Below are positions 1-7,640 of a stretch of 64,000 nt of DNA, piece after piece. Under the pieces are notes generated by a model that worked only from the letters and a program-made list of their open reading frames with translations, searched no databases and was not told the DNA's origin. The position numbers were made by a program, and so were the translations under genes. The DNA is taken from the NCBI GenBank assembly GCA_963725395.1, contig CAVRYH010000010.1, positions 62,001 through 126,000 on the forward strand, written 5' to 3'. The stretch comes from Bog-756 sp963725395. Its GTDB lineage: Bacteria; Actinomycetota; Acidimicrobiia; Acidimicrobiales; RAAP-2. Within the stretch, counting starts at the first letter, position 1. Each line of letters begins with the position of its first letter.

Positions 1-3000
1 GGGCACGACCGGGCCACCGGCTTCCACCGGACCCAGGCCCCACGGGAACAGACCACGTTGACCATGCCGGTCTCGTCCTCGAGGTTCAAAAAGACCGCCC
101 CGTGGGCGCTCTCGGGCTGCTGGCGGTGGGTCACGACGCCCCCGACGGTGATCCTGTCGCCGGTCCGCCTCGAGGCCAGCTCGGCGGTGGGCAGCACCCC
201 CCGGCGGGCCAGGCCACCCCGGACCAGCTCCATGGCGGTGGTGTCCGGTGCCATCCCGAGCGCCCAGAGGTCGTCGGCCACCTCCTCCCACGGGGTGGGG
301 CACGGGAGGGGAGGCGGCTCCGATCCGGTGACCACCCCCGGGAGGCGATCCGCCGTCGCCTGGGAGGCTGCGCCCGCCCCCCATACCAACGACCGCCGGT
401 TGACGCCGGCGCCCGGTGGTGGTTCCAGGCCGTCGAGGGCACCGGCGGTGGCCAGCGCCTCCAGCTGGGCCCGGGTCACGCCGGCCCGGCGCACCAGGTC
501 CTCCATACCCGACCACGGTCGTCCCGCGGCGATCCGTGCCGCTGTCTCGGCACCGACGCCGCGTACCGAGGAGAGCCCGAGCCGCACCGCCGGCGCGGCC
601 CGCCGGTCGTGATCCGGGCCGGCCTCCTCGAGCCCGGCATCGGCCCCGCCGGTGTTGACGTCGGGACGTCGGACCTCCACCCCGTGCCGCTTGGCGTCGG
701 CCACCAGGCTCTGGGGGGACCAGAACCCCATGGGCTGGGCGTTGAGCAGCCCGGCGGTGAACGCCGCCGGGTAATGCACCTTGCACCAGGCGGTGGAGTA
801 CACCAGATGGGCGAAGGCCACCGAGTGGCTCTCGGGGAACCCGAAGTTGGCGAAGGCGGCCAGCGCTTCGTATACCTGCTCGGAGACCTCGGCCGAGACC
901 TGCCGGGCCGCCATCCCGGCGAACAGCCGGTCGCGGAGGCGGGCCATCCGCTCGCCCGACCGCTTGGCGCTCATCGCCTGGCGCAACTCGTCCGCCTCGG
1001 TGGGGGTGAAGCCGGCCACGTCGATGGCGATCTGCATCAGCTGCTCCTGAAAGAGGGGCACGCCGAGCGTGCGCTCCAGGGCGGGCTGCAGCAGGGGGTG
1101 GAGGTAGCTGACCGGCTCGCTCCCGTTGCGCCGTCGGATGTAGGGGTGCACGGCGTGTCCCTGGATGGGCCCGGGTCGGATGAGGGCCACCTCGATGGCC
1201 AGGTCGTAGAAGCACCGGGGTTGCACGCGGGGAAGGGTGTTCATCTGGGCCCTCGACTCCACCTGGAACACCCCGACGGTGTCGGCCCGGCACAAGAGGT
1301 CGTAGACCTCGGGTTCCTGGTCGAGGCGGGCCAGGTCGATCTCGACGTGGTGGAAGGCGCGCACCAGGTCGACCATGTGGTGGAGCGCGGTGAGCATGCC
1401 CAGCCCGAGGAGGTCGAACTTGACCAGCCCGGCCGCGGCGCAGTCGTCCTTGTCCCACTGGAGCACGCTCCGCCCGGGCATCCGTCCCCACTCGACCGGG
1501 CAGACCTCCACCACGGGCCGGTCGCAGATGACCATGCCCCCCGAGTGGATCCCGAGGTGCCGGGGGAAATCGAGCAGGTCGGTGGCCAGCTCCTTCACCA
1601 GCGGTGGCAGGTCGCCACGTCCGCCGAACGGTTCGCCCCGGTCGACCGACTTCGCCCAGGTGTCCACCTCCTCGGCCGGGTGCCCGAGCGCCTTGCCCAC
1701 GTCACGCAGGGCGGAGCGTGACCGGTAGGTGATCACATTGGCCACCTGGGCGGCGTGCAGCCGCCCGTAGCGCTCGTAGACGTACTGGATCACCTCCTCG
1801 CGCCGACCCGACTCGATGTCGACGTCGATGTCGGGCGGCCCGTCACGCGCCGGGGAGAGGAAACGCTCGAACAACAGCCCGAGGGAGACGGCATCGACGT
1901 TGGTGATGCCGAGGGCGTAGCAGACCGCAGACGTGGCCGCCGAGCCCCGGCCCTGGCAGAGGATGTCCTGGCGCCGGCAGAACTGGACGATGTCCCAGAC
2001 GGTGAGGAAATAGCCCGGGAACCCGAGTGAGCCGATGATCGAGAGCTCGCGGTCGAGTTGGGCGTAGGCCCCCGGTACCCGCTCGGCCCCCCTCGGTCCG
2101 TACCGTTCGCCGGCGCCCCGGCGGACCAACTCGACCAGCCAGCTCTGCTCGGTGTGCCCGGCGGGCACGGGGAAGTCGGGCAGCCGGGGTGCCACCAGGC
2201 GCAGGTCGAAGGTGCAGCGGTCGGCGATCTCCGCCGCCCGCTCGACCGCCCCCGGCCACCGGGCGAAGCGCCGACGCTGCTCGGCCTCGCCGCGCAGGCA
2301 GGCGGTGGCCGAGGAGGGGAGCCACCCCTCGAGGTCCCCGAGCGTCCGCCGGGCCCGTACGGCAGCCAGGGCGGTGGCCAGGGGGAAGCGGGCCGGGGTG
2401 GCGTAGTGCACGTTGTTGGTGGCCACCGGGGCGACCCCCCGCTCGGTGGCCAGCACGGCCAGCGCGTCGTTGCGTGTGGCGTCGATCGGGTTGCCGTGGT
2501 CCCACAGCTCGACGGCCAGATGGTCGTGGCCGAACCGCCCGACCAGGTCGTCGAGCACCTGGGCGGCCCTGGCCGGGCCCCCGTCGGTGAGGGCGGTGGC
2601 CACTGCCCCCTTGCGGCATCCCGTGAGGACCTGCCAGTGGCCGTCGTGACGGTCGGACAGGTCGTCCAGGGTGATGACCGGCTTCCCCTTCTCGCCGCCG
2701 GCCAGATGGGCCTCGGCGATCACCCGGCTCAGGCGGGCGTAGCCCTCGGGGTCGCGGGCCAGCACCACCAGATGGGTGCCGTCGGGGTCGGGCGTGCCGG
2801 TCCGGGGGTGGGGGATGCGTACCCCGCTGATGGTGAGCTCGGCACCGAAGACGGTGGACAGCCCGAAGGCCCGGGCTGCCTCGGCGAAACGGACCACACC
2901 GTAGAGGCCGTTGTGGTCGGTCAGGGCCAGTGCGGAGAGACCGAGCCGGACCGCTTCGGCGGCCAGCTCCTCGGGATGGCTGGCACCGTCGAGGAAGGAG

Positions 3001-3035
3001 AAGTTGGAGTGGGTGTGCAGTTCGGCGTAGGCCAT
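1..3035 (-). CDS. dnaE2: Error-prone DNA polymerase III alpha subunit DnaE2 (3' end beyond the window)
   Basis: C-family translesion polymerase that extends past DNA damage during the SOS response, working with ImuA/ImuB. The reading frame is open from the ATG at 3035 to the window edge, giving about 1011 residues; family members run roughly 1050-1090, so only the C-terminal tail is missing. The N-terminal PHP domain begins MAYAELHTHSNFSFLDGA. The palm carries PPDIDVDIES with the catalytic Asp triad around residues 402-406, preceded by the GRGSAA motif. The last visible part is the OB-fold segment LEDETGMVNVV. It is the third gene of the imuA-imuB-dnaE2 operon, starting 18 nt after the imuB stop, and should share the upstream LexA box. 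Product identity is firm; the end is unseen. Confidence 0.95.
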   Translation of the reverse strand, partial: MAYAELHTHSNFSFLDGASHPEELAAEAVRLGLSALALTDHNGLYGVVRFAEAARAFGLSTVFGAELTISGVRIPHPRTGTPDPDGTHLVVLARDPEGYARLSRVIAEAHLAGGEKGKPVITLDDLSDRHDGHWQVLTGCRKGAVATALTDGGPARAAQVLDDLVGRFGHDHLAVELWDHGNPIDATRNDALAVLATERGVAPVATNNVHYATPARFPLATALAAVRARRTLGDLEGWLPSSATACLRGEAEQRRRFARWPGAVERAAEIADRCTFDLRLVAPRLPDFPVPAGHTEQSWLVELVRRGAGERYGPRGAERVPGAYAQLDRELSIIGSLGFPGYFLTVWDIVQFCRRQDILCQGRGSAATSAVCYALGITNVDAVSLGLLFERFLSPARDGPPDIDVDIESGRREEVIQYVYERYGRLHAAQVANVITYRSRSALRDVGKALGHPAEEVDTWAKSVDRGEPFGGRGDLPPLVKELATDLLDFPRHLGIHSGGMVICDRPVVEVCPVEWGRMPGRSVLQWDKDDCAAAGLVKFDLLGLGMLTALHHMVDLVRAFHHVEIDLARLDQEPEVYDLLCRADTVGVFQVESRAQMNTLPRVQPRCFYDLAIEVALIRPGPIQGHAVHPYIRRRNGSEPVSYLHPLLQPALERTLGVPLFQEQLMQIAIDVAGFTPTEADELRQAMSAKRSGERMARLRDRLFAGMAARQVSAEVSEQVYEALAAFANFGFPESHSVAFAHLVYSTAWCKVHYPAAFTAGLLNAQPMGFWSPQSLVADAKRHGVEVRRPDVNTGGADAGLEEAGPDHDRRAAPAVRLGLSSVRGVGAETAARIAAGRPWSGMEDLVRRAGVTRAQLEALATAGALDGLEPPPGAGVNRRSLVWGAGAASQATADRLPGVVTGSEPPPLPCPTPWEEVADDLWALGMAPDTTAMELVRGGLARRGVLPTAELASRRTGDRITVGGVVTHRQQPESAHGAVFLNLEDETGMVNVVCSRGAWVRWKPVARSC

Positions 3036-3053
3036 GGTTGGGGGACCGGCCCG

Positions 3054-4136
3054 TCATCCGTAGGTGGCTTCGACCCACCACCGGCCCCGTTCGGCCATCA
3101 GCAGATGGGCGGCTGGCCCGGCCACCGCTTGCAGGCGTGCGCTCCTCCGTCGGGACCTCGACCACCATCGCTCGTCCGACGGCCACGGTCCGGCCCAGGA
3201 GGTCACCGTCGACCAGGGGCCGTGCTCCACCGACAGACGGCCCGGGACGGCGGTGAGGAGGCCCCGCCCCGACACCGAAACCGCCCGGCCGTCGGCGTCG
3301 GCCAGGTCGGCAGCGAGGGGGGCCGGGTACACCACGGCCGGCGCCGGCGGGGGTAGGCGACCCGGCCACGGGGCCCCGGGATCCCTCTCCTCGTTTCGCT
3401 CCCGGGCGTTCCAGGTGACGAAGCGGGCCCGTTGGGCCGGCCCGCGGCCCCCCTGCAGACGGGCGGTCACCACGCCGTCCGCTCCGATCAGCTCCTGTAC
3501 GGCGACCAGGGCCCGGGCCGCCCGGGCATCGGCGTCGCTCACCCCACCCCAGAATCCCGTCTCCCCCGACGATGGCGCGGTGTGCCCCGCCCGCTGCTCC
3601 TCGATGTGCCGGCCGATGCCCGGGAGGCGGAGCTCGTCCAGCTCCCCGCTCCGGCCGCCGGCCACCCTGTGGCAGAGGATGCCGTCGGTCCCGAACCGTC
3701 CGAGCACATGCGACTCGGGGAGGGCGGCGAAGTCACCCAGGGTGCGGACGCCCAACCGGTCCAACAGCTCGGTCAGTTCCGGCCGGCAGAGGATCCCCAC
3801 CGGGAGGGGGGCGAGGAAGTCCGGGGTCCCCCCCTCCGGGACGATCAGGCCGCCCCGGGCGGCGAGCACGGCGGCGAACAGCCCGTCGGCCACCCCGACC
3901 TCGACGGTGGTGATCCCGGAGGTGGCCTCGATGACCAGCCGGACCAGCGGCCCCTCACCACCGAAGTAGCGGGCCGGCCCCCGGGCGGGGAGTGAGCAGA
4001 CGCCCGGGCGGACCGCGGTGACCCACGGGCAATAGGTCTCCATCGCCTCCATCACCCCGATGAGCTGCCGGCGCGTGGAGCCCCCCTCCTCCTCGTCGAG
4101 GAGGTCGGGGCAGCGCACGACGAGAAGGCGGTTCAT
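3054..4136 (-). CDS. imuB: ImuB-like Y-family polymerase homologue, unusually short
   Basis: In the mycobacterial mutasome ImuB is a catalytically inactive Y-family protein that links DnaE2 to the beta clamp. This copy has 360 residues, against about 500 or more in the family. Recognisable parts are RGPARYFGGE (52-61), the helix-hairpin-helix segment LGVRTLGDFAALPESHVL (128-145), the LQGGRGPAQRAR block (228-239), WAGPWPSDERWW (314-325) and the RWWVEA ending. Only about 45 residues precede the RGPARYF motif, so much of the N-terminal palm is missing. Only about 30 residues separate the hairpin from GFWGG, so the little-finger domain appears absent. The ATG overlaps the imuA stop as ATGA, implying translational coupling. 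No frame break was seen, so the shortness looks real. Confidence 0.85.
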   Translation of the reverse strand: MNRLLVVRCPDLLDEEEGGSTRRQLIGVMEAMETYCPWVTAVRPGVCSLPARGPARYFGGEGPLVRLVIEATSGITTVEVGVADGLFAAVLAARGGLIVPEGGTPDFLAPLPVGILCRPELTELLDRLGVRTLGDFAALPESHVLGRFGTDGILCHRVAGGRSGELDELRLPGIGRHIEEQRAGHTAPSSGETGFWGGVSDADARAARALVAVQELIGADGVVTARLQGGRGPAQRARFVTWNARERNEERDPGAPWPGRLPPPAPAVVYPAPLAADLADADGRAVSVSGRGLLTAVPGRLSVEHGPWSTVTSWAGPWPSDERWWSRSRRRSARLQAVAGPAAHLLMAERGRWWVEATYG

Positions 4137-4897
4137 GACGGCACCCTGGCCGCCGCCGGGCTGCCGTCGGCCACGGTCCCGGTGGCGGCGGGTAACCACA
4201 GGTGCCGGCGGAGCGGCCGCGCCGCCGACCGGCGTCCGGTGGCGGTCACCGTCATCCGGCGCTGTCGCAGGTACCCCGCGCCGCCGCCGCCGATACCCTC
4301 CCAGCGGAGGTCGCCGACCCCCAGCTGCAGGTCGGGGCACTCGGGCCATCCGGACCGTCCGGGCACCACCACCAGGACCGACCGGCGCTCCCTGGCCCTG
4401 GCCACCAACCGCCGGGCCATGGCCCGGCGGGGAGGGAAAGGGGGGCAGAGCACCACCAGGTCGACACCGTCGATCATCGTGGCGGTGACCTCGGCCCAGG
4501 CGGCGCCCGGTCGGGGGACGAGGGCCAGCCGACCGAGGTCGATGCCGATGTCGTGGGCGGCAACCGCCCCTAGTCCCGTGAGGCCGATGAGCCCGCACCA
4601 CGAGCCGGCCCCCGACGCGGCCGCCACGAGGGCCAGGGCCAGGCTGACGTCACCGCTGCCGCTGCCGCTGCCGCTGCCGCCGGGCAGGCCGTTGACCGTG
4701 AGGGTGCTGCCCCGGCGCAGGCTGCCGTCGGGGAGCAGGCCGGCCAGGGGTGGGAGCACCGGGAGGAGGCGGGTCCGGCTCGACGAGACGGGGCGGGTGC
4801 GCTCGGCCAGCAGGGCCAGGGACTCCCGGGCCCGGTCCCCACCCGGGTCGTCGGCACCCCGCGGGGAGGACGGACGGTCGGTGGGGGATACGAACAT
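4133..4897 (-). CDS. imuA: ImuA-like (RecA-fold) mutasome protein
   Basis: First gene of the SOS mutagenesis operon. ImuA proteins are RecA/SulA-like partners of ImuB and DnaE2. The product is 254 aa from the ATG at 4897. A RecA-like core can be followed through LTVNGLPGG, DIGIDLGRLALVPRPG (116-131), VDLVVLCPPFPPRR (145-158) and RRMTVTATGRR (213-223). Where RecA has a Walker A lysine, this protein has a Gly-Ser run (residues 73-82) and no GKS/GKT, so ATP binding is doubtful. The start codon lies inside the LexA palindrome, 8 nt after a TACTGT -10-like hexamer, which suggests a leaderless SOS-induced mRNA. A downstream start is possible but no better ribosome site was found. Confidence 0.75.
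   Translation of the reverse strand: MFVSPTDRPSSPRGADDPGGDRARESLALLAERTRPVSSSRTRLLPVLPPLAGLLPDGSLRRGSTLTVNGLPGGSGSGSGSGDVSLALALVAAASGAGSWCGLIGLTGLGAVAAHDIGIDLGRLALVPRPGAAWAEVTATMIDGVDLVVLCPPFPPRRAMARRLVARARERRSVLVVVPGRSGWPECPDLQLGVGDLRWEGIGGGGAGYLRQRRMTVTATGRRSAARPLRRHLWLPAATGTVADGSPAAARVPS
4653..4682. repeat. In-frame hexanucleotide repeat encoding Gly-Ser in imuA
   Basis: Four perfect CCGCTG units (4653-4676) are followed by a variant CCGCCG. On the coding strand they give alternating Ser-Gly where the P-loop would lie. Slippage by whole units would keep the frame and change only linker length. Confidence 0.8.
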
Positions 4898-4911
4898 ATG
4901 TTCGTACAGTA
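4889..4911 (-). promoter_or_regulatory. LexA SOS box and -10 element of the imuA-imuB-dnaE2 operon
   Basis: Positions 4889-4906 form a perfect 18-bp palindrome with core CGAACATATGTTCG, which fits the actinobacterial LexA consensus GAAC-N4-GTTC. On the minus strand TACTGT (4911-4906) fits a TAnnnT -10 element, 8 nt before the imuA ATG at 4897. LexA bound here would cover both the promoter and the start codon. Confidence 0.88.
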
Positions 4912-4983
4912 CCGCTCCGGATCCAATGGGGCCAGTGGCCGTACCGGCCGGGGACGGTGCCCCTGTACCCCCGGTCCCCTCGC

Positions 4984-5182
4984 TAGCATGGGAGTCACCA
5001 GAGAGAGGAGGTGGTCCAACTGAGCAGTCAACGTTTTGGGACCCTGGAGGTGGCTGGCCGCTGAGTCGGCTTGCTGTACCGCCTGGCGAATCCCAGCCAG
5101 ACACCCACCGGGCGACTCAGCCGGACCCAGGTCCCATCCGGCGCTTCACGGAACCCCGGTGCACTCAATCAGCACATCTACG
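4984..5182 (+). other. Gene-free gap with a candidate promoter, Shine-Dalgarno and pseudoknot-like pairing
   Basis: The 333-bp gap between imuA and the antiporter gene holds no convincing protein gene. On the plus strand TAGCAT (4984-4989) fits a -10 element and is followed by a strong GAGGAGGTGG. The only coding possibility is a peptide of about 14-17 codons that would need CTG or GTG and ends at about 5063. Two exact pairings interleave: 5051-5057 with 5093-5099 (7 bp), and 5060-5068 with 5113-5121 (9 bp). That order is a pseudoknot topology. It could be a small RNA, a leader or a remnant; it matches no RNA class I recognise. Confidence 0.3.
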
Positions 5183-5216
5183 GCTGCAGGGCGCTTCTCC
5201 GGGGGCGCCCTGCAGC
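5183..5216 (-). terminator. Hairpin terminator after the antiporter gene
   Basis: A 12-bp perfect inverted repeat (arms 5183-5194 and 5205-5216, 10-nt loop) lies 15 nt downstream of the antiporter stop codon on the minus strand. There is no U-tract, as is common for actinobacterial terminators. It could also end the putative plus-strand transcript from 4996. Confidence 0.6.
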
Positions 5217-5230
5217 GCGTCCGGGCGGGC

Positions 5231-6829
5231 TCAGGGGCGCATGGTGGTCTCGTCCACGTCGAGCGCCATCCGAACGCCGCCGGCCACCCGTTCGGTCACC
5301 TTCCGACGGGAGACCAACCGGTCGAGTTCGGCGCGCTCCGCGGCGATGACCAGCCGACGCAGCTCGAGTTCCGCCTCGAGCTCGCCGCCGACCGGGCCGC
5401 TCCCGTCCCCGGGGTCGTCCGTCCCGTCGTCACCGGAGCCGATCGCCTCGAGCCGGCGGTCGATGCGGGCCAGCTGGGCCTCGTAGCCCACGCGGATACG
5501 GTCCAGGACGCGGTCGGGGAACAGGTCGCTGTGGGTGAGGTCGTCGACCCGCTCCAGGGCGACCACCGTCAGCCGCCGCCGTGTCTCGGCCACCAGCACC
5601 ATCTCCTGTTCGTCCGGCGTCACCAGGCCCAGCCGGCGGATGAGCGGCGGGAGCGAGAGCCCCTGGCCGACCAGGGTGGCCACGATGACGGCAAAGGCCA
5701 GGAACACCAGCAGGTCCCGTTGGGGGAACCCCGGCGGGAGGGCCAACGCGGCGGCGAGGCTCACCGCGCCGCGCATGCCCGCCCAGCCGATCACCGTCGT
5801 CTCGCGCCACGAACGGGACGCGTCCCGGCGCGCACCGAACAGCTGCCGCCCGCCGGGGAGCGCGGTCGCCCCGAAGATCCAGAGGATGCGGACGACGATG
5901 ACCACACCGACCACCGCCAGTCCCTCCACCACGAGCGAGCCGGACTCCCGGTTGGCCAGGCTGTCAAGGATCGGCCGGAGTTCGAGGCCGACCAGCAGGA
6001 AGGACATCCCGGTCAGCAGGAACACGATGAGATCCCAGATCTCGCGCTGTTGCAGCCGGGCGGCGGGGGTGAGCGACGGCGATCCGTAGCGGCCGAAGTA
6101 GAGCCCGGTGGCGACCACCGCCAGGACCCCCGAGGCGCCGACCTTGTCGGCGGGCAGGTACGCCGCGAAGGGAAGGATCAACAGCACCGTGTTCTCGATC
6201 ACGGGCGTCTCGGTGGTCCTGAGCATGCGGCTCCCGAGCCAGCCCACGGCGAGACCGATACCCACGCCCACCGCAACGGCGAAGAAGAACTTCCCGAACA
6301 CATCGGCCACGGTGAACGCCGACCCTACGGCGGCCACCGCCACCTGGTAGGCGGTCAGGGCCGTGGCGTCGTTCATCAGCCCCTCGCCTCCGAGGATGGT
6401 GACGAGCCGGCGGGGCAGGCCGAGCTTGCCGGCGATCTGGGTGGCGGCGACCGAGTCGGGGGGCGAGACGATGGCGCCGAGCGTGAAGGCCACCGCCCAG
6501 CTCATGCCCCCCACCAGCGAGTGGATGACCACGGCCACCGTCACCATGGTGGCCAGCACCAGTCCCACGGCCAGGGACAGGATGGGCCGCAGCTGGGTGC
6601 GCAGCTCCCGGGCCGACGTGTCGAGCGACGCGTCGTAGATGAGGGGGGGCAGGAAGACCAGCAGGACGAGGTCGGGATCCAGATGGATGCGGTGGTTAAT
6701 CGGGATGAGGGCGACGCCGATGCCGGCAACGACCAAGAGGATGGGGTAGGCGATGCGCAGGCGGTCGGCGACCGAGGCGATGACGACGATGCCGATGACG
6801 AGGGTGATGCCCTCGGCGATGCTGATCAT
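5231..6829 (-). CDS. CPA1-family sodium/proton antiporter
   Basis: Inner-membrane cation/proton exchanger of the NhaP/NHE (CPA1) type, for pH and Na+ homeostasis. It is 532 aa with about 12 hydrophobic segments over the first ~400 residues and a charged cytoplasmic tail. Family signatures are FLPPLIYDASL, the ion-site motif SPPDSVAATQ (122-131), GGEGLMNDATAL (147-158) and GMRGAVSLAAALALP. The start at ATG 6829 places the first helix at ISIAEGITLVIGIVV; further upstream the frame turns polar and unlike the family. The tail (DDGTDDPGDGSG) is acidic and variable. A minus-strand TAGTCT about 60 nt upstream may be its -10. The exact ion cannot be told from sequence. Confidence 0.9.
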   Translation of the reverse strand: MISIAEGITLVIGIVVIASVADRLRIAYPILLVVAGIGVALIPINHRIHLDPDLVLLVFLPPLIYDASLDTSARELRTQLRPILSLAVGLVLATMVTVAVVIHSLVGGMSWAVAFTLGAIVSPPDSVAATQIAGKLGLPRRLVTILGGEGLMNDATALTAYQVAVAAVGSAFTVADVFGKFFFAVAVGVGIGLAVGWLGSRMLRTTETPVIENTVLLILPFAAYLPADKVGASGVLAVVATGLYFGRYGSPSLTPAARLQQREIWDLIVFLLTGMSFLLVGLELRPILDSLANRESGSLVVEGLAVVGVVIVVRILWIFGATALPGGRQLFGARRDASRSWRETTVIGWAGMRGAVSLAAALALPPGFPQRDLLVFLAFAVIVATLVGQGLSLPPLIRRLGLVTPDEQEMVLVAETRRRLTVVALERVDDLTHSDLFPDRVLDRIRVGYEAQLARIDRRLEAIGSGDDGTDDPGDGSGPVGGELEAELELRRLVIAAERAELDRLVSRRKVTERVAGGVRMALDVDETTMRP

Positions 6830-6886
6830 CGCGGCCGGCGCGCACCGTGGCGGCAAGCGGTGGGGGCGGCCTGCACCACGGGCAGA

Positions 6887-7393
6887 CTACTCAGTGGTGG
6901 ATGACTCGTCCGTGGAGAGGCTCAGGGTGACGTGCATGGATCCGAGGACCCAGATGTCCTGTCGTAGCCCGTTGGCCGACCACTCCTTCAGTACGACGCC
7001 GCGCCCCACCCGCGTCCCCGAGGGGGCCAGCACGCCGGCGATGGCCGCCGGCACGAACCCGACCCGGACGCCGCCGCCCACCACGGCCAGCGGATACCGG
7101 TCGGTGGGATTGGCCGGTTCGGGTCGGATCTCCACGGTCTGCCCGGCGGCGAAGTGGGGAAGCTGGAGTACGTCGTCGTGGAACGACACGCCGGTCACCC
7201 GCGTGAAGAAGACACCGGGCAGCACCGGGGACCGGTCGTTCTCGGTCAGCTCGACGGTGCGCTCCCGGTCGAGGAACGCCCGGAACCCGAAGCCGAACAG
7301 CTCGCCGTCGGCGACCGGCACGGTGCACTCGTCGTCTTCGAGGTAGACGGGCAGGACGATGTCGTCGGTGGCCCGTCGGTTGCGGTCGGCCAC
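6887..7393 (-). CDS. HIRAN-domain protein
   Basis: 168-aa soluble protein. The stretch FTRVTGVSFHDDVLQLP (about 63-79), then EIRPEPANPTDRYPLAVV and VGFVPAAIAGVL, follows the HIRAN pattern of an N-P-x-D core and a G-[FY]-[VI]-P strand. HIRAN domains bind 3' ends of single-stranded DNA in HLTF/Rad5 helicases and also occur alone in bacteria. Here no helicase or nuclease domain is attached and none is adjacent. It lies upstream of the antiporter gene on the same strand, 57 nt away, so they may be co-transcribed. The function is unknown; a DNA-end sensing role is inference from the domain only. Confidence 0.7.
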   Translation of the reverse strand: MADRNRRATDDIVLPVYLEDDECTVPVADGELFGFGFRAFLDRERTVELTENDRSPVLPGVFFTRVTGVSFHDDVLQLPHFAAGQTVEIRPEPANPTDRYPLAVVGGGVRVGFVPAAIAGVLAPSGTRVGRGVVLKEWSANGLRQDIWVLGSMHVTLSLSTDESSTTE

Positions 7394-7553
7394 GGTCGTT
7401 CAGCGTCCCCCGCGGCCCGGAGCGCGGCGGACCCGCCCGACCCGCCTCGATCCTGCCCGTCGTCTGTACACAGATCCTCCCGTCGGGGCCGTCGGCCACC
7501 TGCTGCCAGGCCGAACTCTAGCGACCCCGTCCCGCGCACGATGCCATCGGCGC

Positions 7554-7612
7554 ATTGACTCATCAGAAACCCGCGCGTAGCCGGCATCGTTGCCTCACGA
7601 AGGAATCCGCGC
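7554..7612. repeat. Left-end terminal repeats of the IS (outer and inner units)
   Basis: The inner unit 7589-7612 is an inverted copy of the right inner unit at about 20 of 24 positions. The outer unit 7554-7577 is more diverged but keeps CTCA near one edge and CCCGCGC at the other. Confidence 0.65.
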
Positions 7613-7640
7613 CTGGCGTCGGGTCGAGTACGCCTGATCC

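Noticed and set aside
102..1721. Long plus-strand open frame of about 540 codons opposite dnaE2
   Set aside because: It is the antisense shadow of dnaE2: the product is Gly/Pro/Arg-rich with no domain, while the opposite strand gives a textbook polymerase.
5014..5064. Possible 14-17 codon leader peptide after the strong Shine-Dalgarno
   Set aside because: It needs CTG or a GTG placed against the Shine-Dalgarno, and no plus-strand gene follows to be attenuated; kept only as part of the structured-region finding.
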